Shown here: one piece after another, positions 1 through 5,700 of the stretch | How positions within the stretch are numbered: the first letter of the stretch is position 1 | Layout of the letters: every line of letters starts with the position of its first letter | Assembly: GCA_021414045.1 (NCBI GenBank) | Contig: JAIOPF010000290.1 | Span: 1 to 6,477 of the forward strand | DNA length: 6,477 nt | Reading direction: 5' to 3' | Origin: Deltaproteobacteria bacterium | GTDB lineage: Bacteria > UBA10199 > DSSB01 | Notes under the pieces: model-generated | The model's input: only the letters and a program-made list of their open reading frames with translations | Told to the model about the DNA's origin: nothing | Databases searched by the model: none | Made by a program: the position numbers and the translations under genes

Positions 1-1
1 A

Positions 2-2035
2 GTCATTCTCTACGAGATCGCCACCGCGCAGCATCCTTTTGGGAAATTTGTTCCTGGAGACGAAGCGAGTGGCCAGCCGAAATTGGTTCCGGTGCGGCAT
101 GATCGTCGTCCCGACGGGATGCCGGAACTCAATATGCGGTCGGCCTTGACCTACGGAAAGGAAACCTCGGCCGAGCCCCCGAGGTTCAGCGACCTTCTGG
201 TCGGAGAGCAGCCTCCTTATCTTTCCGAGTTGGAGGGGATCGCGCATCGGGCCATGCATCCGGATCCCGCGCAGCGCCTGCAAAGCGCCTCGGAGCTTCG
301 CGAAGCCGTCTTGATGTCACGCGCTAGGGCCGAACGGGAAAGATTGGGCGTTTTGCGTCGGCAAATGCGGGAGTCCACGGAGTTGACCAAGGCCTCATGG
401 CGGCAATTCAACGTCGCTTCCAAGATCGATCCCGCCCAATGGACCAGCATGCATCAACTGATAGGTAGGCTTCGGGAAATGCGCGAATCCTGGCATCAAG
501 GCGTCGAGGAACTCGTCATTCGACTGAAGGAAGTGACCAAGTACGAGAACATCCCGGCCGCGCGGCGAATGATCGCTGAAATCAGTTGGGAACGCCTGAT
601 CGACGGAGGCGACCGCATGGCGGAGGCGGTGCGTCAGTCCTTGATTCGACGAATACGTGAAAATGACGTGCCGGTTCGGGAAGAGGGCACTCTGACTTTC
701 GGCGGATTGTTGGATGGAGAGGCTGGGATAGCCTTGAGTTTCCGTGATCTCGAAGCTCGGGCAGGGATATCGCGGGAAGCCTCGTCCACCGCGCAGGCTA
801 GGATTTATTCGCTGAATCGGGAACGCGACGCCGAAGGCCATGAAATGGGAAGTTATCGGAGGGGAGAGTTGGTCCAGGAGGGCCGATGGTCCGACCTTCA
901 GGGAAATTTGCGCTTGTCCGCGGGTTATTACGTCATGGAGCTGGAGGTTCCGGGGTATCATTCAGATCCCGTCCCTTTGCACGTGCGTCCTCAGGCGGTT
1001 TATAATTATTTAGTCGATGGCCAATCGATGATCGTTCCCGTTGAGTTGGTCCGCGAGGGACGCTTGAATTCCGGGCTCACCTTGGTTCAAGGCGGGCGCT
1101 CGACCACGGGATATGATTTCTACCAGGATGGGATTCCCTCCAACGTCTATAGCTTTCCCACCCATGAGATCGAATTGCCCACCTTCGCGATTTCACGAAA
1201 GCCCGTGACGGTGGGGGATTACCAAGAGTTCATCGAGTCGATGTTGGCCGAAGGGCGCATCGACGAAGTTAGGACCTATTTGCCTCGCAAGAATACGCCT
1301 CCGCAGAGGATCTCCCGCGATTTGTTCCGGGATACCTGGCGGGTCTATCGAGAGGAGGGGCTCCGAGCGGCCTTCGAGCATTTTTTGAATCGCCAACGCG
1401 GTTACAGTTATTATTGGAAGGTGAGGCCCCAAGGCTTTGGTCCCTGGAAGCAGTATCGTTTGACCGATCCTTCTTCCCACGCTGATCCGAACGGGGATCC
1501 AATTTTAGAAAGTCAGCCCATCAGCGCCATCACTTACCATGCGGCGGAAGCCTACGCCGCGTGGCGCTCGGAACGTGAGGGAAGGGTGTATGACTTGCCG
1601 ACCGCCGAAGAGAAGGAAAAGGTCGACCGTAATTCCTTTCCTTGGAATTTCCCTTGGGGATATGACTTCGCGCCCTTTCACTTGATCTCTCGGCTCGCCT
1701 TTTCGGGTGAATTGAAGGCGACGACTTATCCCCAACCCGTCGGGAAGCACTTGATGGACCAAAGGTATTATCGAGATCAGACCCTCTACGGAACCGTCGA
1801 TAATCTGGGGAATGTACGGGAATTCACATCGTCCCAAGGAGAGCCCGAATACGTGGTCTTGTCGGGGGGGTCGGTGCGAGTTCCTTATGGTCCTTTCTAT
1901 TATCCGGCTTCTCGAAATTATGCCCACCGCCGTAATGCCGTCGATGATTCGGTGGGAGCCTTCCGCTTAGTGCTGCGTTTTGGGCGCCCGCGTCCGCAGG
2001 ATCATAGCGCGGAACCTCCTCCAGTTCAGGAGTAG
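2..2035 (+). CDS. Ser/Thr protein kinase with PEGA-like and FGE/SUMF1-fold C-terminus (5' partial)
   Basis: The frame is open from base 2, so the gene starts upstream of the window; 677 residues are visible. Residues 1-14 (VILYEIATAQHPFG) match kinase subdomain IX, and HPDPAQR followed by a SA-x-ELREA helix closes the C-lobe near residue 104. A charged helical linker follows (about 105-215). A PEGA-like beta region comes next (roughly 270-345, with AGYYVMELEVPGY). The FGE/SUMF1 fold covers about 359-655: LTLVQGG, FAISRKPVTVGDY, an ITYHAAEAYAAWRSEREG helix, LPTAEEKE, FPWGYDF, LGNVREF (602-608), LSGGS (620-624) and GAFRLVL. Catalytic FGEs use a C-terminal cysteine pair; the visible protein has no cysteine at all, so formylglycine-generating oxidase activity is very unlikely. 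Family knowledge: Pkn-PEGA-FGE fusions occur in Myxococcota and Planctomycetes. Inferred role: a signalling kinase with a sensory or binding tail. Its catalytic residues lie outside the window. It is a clear paralogue of the gene at 2770. Confidence 0.9.
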   Translation, partial: VILYEIATAQHPFGKFVPGDEASGQPKLVPVRHDRRPDGMPELNMRSALTYGKETSAEPPRFSDLLVGEQPPYLSELEGIAHRAMHPDPAQRLQSASELREAVLMSRARAERERLGVLRRQMRESTELTKASWRQFNVASKIDPAQWTSMHQLIGRLREMRESWHQGVEELVIRLKEVTKYENIPAARRMIAEISWERLIDGGDRMAEAVRQSLIRRIRENDVPVREEGTLTFGGLLDGEAGIALSFRDLEARAGISREASSTAQARIYSLNRERDAEGHEMGSYRRGELVQEGRWSDLQGNLRLSAGYYVMELEVPGYHSDPVPLHVRPQAVYNYLVDGQSMIVPVELVREGRLNSGLTLVQGGRSTTGYDFYQDGIPSNVYSFPTHEIELPTFAISRKPVTVGDYQEFIESMLAEGRIDEVRTYLPRKNTPPQRISRDLFRDTWRVYREEGLRAAFEHFLNRQRGYSYYWKVRPQGFGPWKQYRLTDPSSHADPNGDPILESQPISAITYHAAEAYAAWRSEREGRVYDLPTAEEKEKVDRNSFPWNFPWGYDFAPFHLISRLAFSGELKATTYPQPVGKHLMDQRYYRDQTLYGTVDNLGNVREFTSSQGEPEYVVLSGGSVRVPYGPFYYPASRNYAHRRNAVDDSVGAFRLVLRFGRPRPQDHSAEPPPVQE

Positions 2036-2044
2036 GTTTTTTTT
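2014..2044 (+). terminator. Rho-independent terminator overlapping the stop codon
   Basis: ACCTCCTCC (2014-2022) and GGAGTAGGT (2029-2037) form a stem of eight pairs with one internal C-T mismatch and a six-base loop. It runs directly into eight T residues (2037-2044). The right arm contains the TAG stop (2033-2035) of the upstream kinase gene, so the last codons double as a terminator. This separates the kinase transcript from the downstream small gene. Read by eye; folding energy was not computed. Confidence 0.7.
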
Positions 2045-2080
2045 ACCCCACTCTGTCAGTTCAATGACTCCGAGAAGGAC

Positions 2081-2089
2081 TGTGGATAA
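2081..2089 (-). promoter_or_regulatory. Perfect DnaA-box 9-mer, isolated
   Basis: TGTGGATAA on the plus strand is the exact complement of the consensus DnaA box TTATCCACA. It lies in the intergenic region, about 195 bases before the predicted sigma-54 start site. I see no second box nearby, so this does not look like an origin. It could be a DnaA-responsive regulatory site, a titration site or chance. Confidence 0.35.
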
Positions 2090-2120
2090 CTCTTGAAGAT
2101 CTAAAGGACTTTAAGGGCGC

Positions 2121-2128
2121 CTGTACAG
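2121..2128. promoter_or_regulatory. Palindrome CTGTACAG, possible activator site
   Basis: This is a perfect 8-bp palindrome about 148-155 bases upstream of the predicted sigma-54 start at 2276, a usual distance for an enhancer-binding protein. A second dyad, GGAATC (2136-2141) and GATTCC (2157-2162), lies just downstream. The role as an upstream activator site is inferred from position; the motif matches no regulator I can name with confidence. Confidence 0.3.
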
Positions 2129-2135
2129 AACCTAT

Positions 2136-2162
2136 GGAATCTATTATCATTTTTTCGATTCC
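2136..2162. repeat. Inverted repeat GGAATC-N15-GATTCC
   Basis: Six-base arms are separated by 15 bases that include a run of T. The repeat sits 114-140 bases upstream of the predicted sigma-54 start. It may be an activator half-site pair or a weak hairpin. Short arms in AT-rich DNA make chance occurrence plausible. Confidence 0.25.
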
Positions 2163-2169
2163 CAGATTG

Positions 2170-2182
2170 AATCAAATAATTA
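2170..2182 (+). promoter_or_regulatory. Putative IHF-binding site
   Basis: AATCAA-ATAA-TTA fits the IHF consensus WATCAA-N4-TTR at every fixed position. It is about 94-106 bases upstream of the predicted start, between the possible activator sites and the -24/-12 element. IHF often bends DNA in this arrangement to bring an activator to sigma-54 polymerase. The surrounding DNA is very AT-rich, including a direct repeat TTAACTAAA at 2180-2188 and 2192-2200, which raises the chance of a fortuitous match. Confidence 0.4.
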
Positions 2183-2248
2183 ACTAAAAATTTAACTAAA
2201 TCAACCTAACTTATTGAAGTAAATGCATAATTTATTTTAATTACAGGG

Positions 2249-2265
2249 TTGGCATCCTCATTGCT
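2249..2265 (+). promoter_or_regulatory. Sigma-54 (-24/-12) promoter
   Basis: TTGGCATCCTCATTGCT matches the RpoN consensus TGGCACG-N4-TTGCW at 10 of 12 defined positions, including the essential GG and GC with exactly ten bases between them. With the C of GC (2264) as -12, transcription would start near 2276. That leaves a 34-base leader before the ATG at 2310. It would drive the small repeat-protein gene and need an ATP-dependent enhancer-binding activator that is not encoded in the window. Confidence 0.7.
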
Positions 2266-2294
2266 TTGTTCCTCCTTTGGGTAAGTTAGGAAAT

Positions 2295-2303
2295 AAAGGG
2301 AGG
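2295..2303 (+). promoter_or_regulatory. Strong ribosome binding site
   Basis: AAAGGGAGG ends six bases before the ATG at 2310. It fixes the start of the small repeat protein and predicts efficient translation, in contrast to the kinase gene at 2770, which has no visible Shine-Dalgarno sequence. Confidence 0.85.
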
Positions 2304-2309
2304 TAAAAG

Positions 2310-2624
2310 ATGAGGAAGGTTTTGTATTGCCTTGTATTATCGGCAATTTTTATATCGGCACCACTGGCGGTACCAGCTCAAACCATTAAAACCACTTCGG
2401 CGACTCAAAAAATCACCTACTCGATTTTTTCTCAAGTCCTAGCGCCGGCGACGAAGGCCTCTCAGGTCAGTGGACAGGATCCCCAAATGTATCAGGGGCA
2501 AGATCCCCAGATGCTCCAGGGGCAGGACCCTCAAATGCTTCAAGGACAAGACCCCCAAATGAGGCCGGTCAACCCTGGTAGTATTTATATGGGGCAGGAT
2601 CCCCAAATGATTCGGTTCAGGTAA
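2310..2624 (+). CDS. Small secreted protein with GQDPQM repeats, function unknown
   Basis: I do not recognise this 104-residue protein. Residues 1-23 form a classical Sec signal peptide: MRK, a hydrophobic core, and V-P-A before Q24 as a signal peptidase I site. The only cysteine (C7) lies inside the signal, too early for a lipobox. The mature protein (about 81 residues) starts with a Thr/Ser/Lys-rich stretch. It then carries GQDPQM at 55-60, 63-68, 71-76, 79-84 and 95-100; the first four have an 8-residue period with YQ or LQ between units. The protein ends IRFR. The repeats use different synonymous codons, which points to selection on the peptide. They contain no Ser, Thr or Tyr, so they are not kinase sites; five regularly spaced Met residues could bind metal or be redox sensitive. 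The gene has its own sigma-54-type promoter, a strong ribosome site and terminators on both sides, so it is a monocistronic, regulated, probably abundant product. Confidence 0.85.
   Translation: MRKVLYCLVLSAIFISAPLAVPAQTIKTTSATQKITYSIFSQVLAPATKASQVSGQDPQMYQGQDPQMLQGQDPQMLQGQDPQMRPVNPGSIYMGQDPQMIRFR
2472..2609 (+). repeat. 24-base tandem coding repeat (GQDPQM units)
   Basis: Four units start at 2472, 2496, 2520 and 2544, with a 24-base period. A fifth, displaced unit lies at 2592-2609 after a 10-residue spacer (RPVNPGSIYM). Units differ at wobble positions, for example ggacaggatccc against gggcaggaccct, so the array is old or under protein-level selection. It is not a recent exact duplication. 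Confidence 0.9.
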
Positions 2625-2656
2625 CGTTGATCATTTCTCTATGTCTCTTTCTCCAG

Positions 2657-2685
2657 GAGAAGGGCCCCATGTTGGGGCCCTTTTC
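2657..2685 (+). terminator. Rho-independent terminator after the repeat-protein gene
   Basis: GAGAAGGGCCCC (2657-2668) pairs with GGGGCCCTTTTC (2674-2685) around the five-base loop ATGTT. The GC core is perfect, with one G-T wobble in the outer stem, and the T-rich side follows. The hairpin begins 32 bases after the TAA stop and should end the short transcript, insulating it from the kinase gene at 2770. The T-tract is short and partly inside the stem. Confidence 0.8.
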
Positions 2686-2769
2686 ATTGGGGCCTTTCCC
2701 TAGCAACTTCGAGGATTTCCTTCCGATAAGCTCGCCAAACAACGCATATTTTTGTATTGGCTAGCTCTC

Positions 2770-5700
2770 ATGGGCGAGACAAATTTTTATACCTCTCTTT
2801 TGGGTTCTCCCCTTACCGGCGGTCGTCCGCAAGGCTCTTCGACGTCGACGCCATCCTCGCACATTTCCTCTTCCTTGGTTTTAGCGGAATTGTTCGATTC
2901 CTTATTGTCGGGTGACGGCCATCGGCAGACGATTTTCAGTGCTGGGGTCCGAGAGCAAGACGGGAGCCTAAGGCGGGCCTACGATAGGGCCGGCGAAAGC
3001 CAGCGTGGCGCCTTGAGTCGATTATTGCCCTCGGAAACCTTGCAAGAGTTGCTGGCCTTGTCGACCGAGACGGATGCCGGGATGTTTTTCGAGGGATTGA
3101 CGTCGTTGGGGATACGGTTGAATCAGAATCATCGTTCCGATTTGGCGATGGCGATCTTGGCGAGCGTCCAGCAAACGCTGGGACAGGACTTTCCGGGACG
3201 TCCGGCGAATCACGCCGCATTGGGCGCGCGTGCGGGCCGGGAGCTGGACGCGATTTTGGGCAGGGGCGCGATCGGGGCTCGAGTCGAGCATTTGGGCCGG
3301 GGGCTGGCGCAAGAGGCCTCCAATCCGGTGATGCTGGCGAGCATGGGCGTGGCGGGCTTTGCCTTTAGCACGGTTCGCATGGGGATGCTGTCGCGTCTCT
3401 TGGCTTCCTCGAGCGAGGGATTTTTCTTTAGAGGATTCGGCGCGAGGGCCTTGGCCTCCACGGTGGGTTTCGTGGCGGAAGTGCCGGCCTTCGTGTTTTC
3501 GGGCCGGGGTCTCAATGAAGCTTTGGGAGTGCATCAAGATTGGAGCTTGAACGCGGTGGGCCACGAGCTGGCGACCGCTGGGATCACGCTGTCGACGTTG
3601 AAGCTGTCGGGAGCGGGGGCGCGCAGCGTCTTGGGTCGGATGGAAGGCAACAGCGCTTTCGAGCGGATGTCTCGCGCGGCGCTTCCTCAGTTCGCGATGC
3701 TGGGCGGCGTGATGGCGGGGCATCGTCTCGAAGAGACGGTGGGACTGAGGCGCCACGTCGACGGTGCGACGACCTTCGTGGACAGCTTGAGCACGCTCTT
3801 GCAGTTCCATGTGTCGGGACGCCTGCTGAATCACGCGATGGGAGCGGATTACGCGCGCTTCCAGCAGGAATTGGAATATCGCAGCGAAGTGATGGGGCGA
3901 ATGCCGCGAGCCCAGCCGCCTAGCGGGGATCGTCCTCCGATCGCCGAGTTATTGCAGGGGATGTTTTCGTTGCACCGTCCCGTCGCCGCCGGTGTCGGAA
4001 CCGTCGAAGGGCGAGAGGGCGGTGAGCTCCGCCTTCCCCATGTTTTCATGATGGAGAATGACGGCGATGGCAAAGGGGGAAGAGATTCTAATCCGCCCTC
4101 CGGCGGTTTAGCGCCAACTTTAATCAGGCCACTTGCCCCCCGTCCTCTAACAGAAGCGGAAACAGCGGAACTTGGGCGTGCGGATACGATCATGCGTCAA
4201 GTGGACATAACGCCGGCAGCTCGTCCCACTGCCGAAGGCACGGAAGTCGAAGCGGAGGTAGATGGACAGGAAACAGGCGTTTATCAAGGGGGAGCGGTCC
4301 TCAAGGCTCCAGCCGTTCCTCGCTTGGGCCATCCTGAAACGCAAATCGAGGTTTCTCCGGGAAATGCCAACGAGACAGGGGTTTATGACCCCCAGTTGCT
4401 TCGCGAACAAATGCTCGCGGCTCAGGCGGCTCCCATCGATCCCTTTAATTTGGTACCGGGAACTCCCGTTGGGCCTAAAGGAAGATATTCGGTGTTGCGG
4501 AGGTTGGGTGGCGGTGGAATGGGGGATGTCTGGGAAGTGACCGACACTCGATTGGGACGTCCCGCCGTGATTAAGGTTCCAAAAGCGGGTCTTTTCACCC
4601 CGGATGATTTGCGTCGCTTCGATAGGGAAATCTCCATTGGAGCGAACTTGAACGATCGTTTCGTTGTTTCCGTTTACGACGTTATTGAGCTCACCCCCAC
4701 TTTACGCGTTCCTGTCATGAAATATGTCCCGGGGCGCGATTTGCATACGATTCGCTACTACCTCGACGTTGAGAATCCTGAAATGAGGGCGAGTTTTCCG
4801 GCCGAGGCCAGGCTCGATATTTTTGCTAAAATTTGCGAAGCGCTCGATTCCATTCACGAAGACGGGATCGTCCATCGGGACCTCAAGCCGGCAAATATCC
4901 GCGTTACGGATGGCGATGTCCTGTTGATGGATTTCGGGCTAGCCAAACGTGGGGGGAACGGCAACGGTTCCGTTGGCGCTTCTGGCGATGAAAATGGAAG
5001 CCATGATTCCGATGCTCCCAAAAGCCGATTGAGCATACCCGTCAGGGATCTGCAGTCCGCGAATATCACTCAGTCAGGGGTTTTTCAGGGGACGCCAGGA
5101 TATATCGCTCCTGAAACCGTTTTCACCAATCCCATTGTCAATTTTCGTTCGCCGGATATTTTTGCCATGGGAGTCATTCTTTACGAATGGATGACGGGTA
5201 ACCATCCTTTCGCAACCTATCGGGATGGCGATCCTGCTTTAGGCGAAACAGCTCGCGTCCCCGAGAGGGACGGCAACGGAATGACGGTTGTCAACATCAA
5301 CAACGCAATCCTCTGGGCCGAACCTAGCTTGGCGGCAAAAATAGTTCCGCCGACATTTCGAGAAGTTACGGGCTCCGCTGAGCCGGAGTTTTACTATAAC
5401 CTGGAGGAGGTTGCTCGACGGGCCTTTCATCCAGATCCAGGTCAACGTTACCAGACAGCCGCGGAATTGCGGCAGGCGGCTCTCTTGGCGCGTTCTCGAT
5501 CCCAGCGAACCCAGCTCGATCGGATTCGAACTGAAATGGCGGGTTTGGAGAAGTCTTTGCAAGAAACCTGGAGCAATTTTAGCGTCGGTACCCGGATCGA
5601 TCCCATTCAGTGGGAAAACATGCAGCGGCCGATTCAGGAACTGCGTTACAAGCGGGCTCAATGGCGGCGCGGATACGACGACCTCGTCACTTCGGTGATT

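Noticed and set aside
83..85. TTG as the start of the first kinase gene
   Set aside because: The frame is open back to base 2 and encodes kinase subdomain IX (VILYEIATAQHPFG), so the true start is upstream of the window.
395..961. Minus-strand open frames at 395-961, 1505-1927 and 5239-5862
   Set aside because: They oppose well-supported kinase-FGE coding sequence, encode no recognisable motifs and have no supporting ribosome sites.
1850..1975. Diversity-generating retroelement variable region in the FGE-fold C-terminus
   Set aside because: FGE/C-type-lectin folds can be DGR targets, but no reverse transcriptase or template repeat is visible in the window and the segment has no obvious adenine-site hypervariable signature. 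Only a search of the flanking DNA could revive this.
2322..2330. Lipobox cysteine in the small protein (C7)
   Set aside because: The cysteine is inside the hydrophobic core only seven residues from the start, too early for signal peptidase II; V-P-A before Q24 fits signal peptidase I better.
2472..2609. CRISPR-like array from regularly spaced repeats
   Set aside because: The repeats are short, contiguous coding units in frame with a signal-peptide protein, vary at wobble positions and have no unique spacers.
2689..2706. Second sigma-54-like element before the kinase gene (GG-N10-GC at 2691-2704)
   Set aside because: Only the GG and GC dinucleotides and a few flanking bases fit; -24 reads GGGCC and -12 reads TAGCA. 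It overlaps the repeated GGGGCC next to the terminator and is too weak to call.
3022..3834. Long minus-strand open frame of 270 codons
   Set aside because: It lies entirely opposite the N-terminal part of the second kinase gene in its GC-rich stretch, where stops are rare on the complementary strand. The product is Arg/His/Gln-rich with no domain, and the plus-strand frame is continuous with a real kinase.
3540..3923. Plus-strand open frame of 127 codons in another frame of the kinase gene
   Set aside because: It overlaps the in-frame helical region entirely and gives a low-complexity Arg/Gly/Asp-rich product typical of a GC-rich shadow frame.
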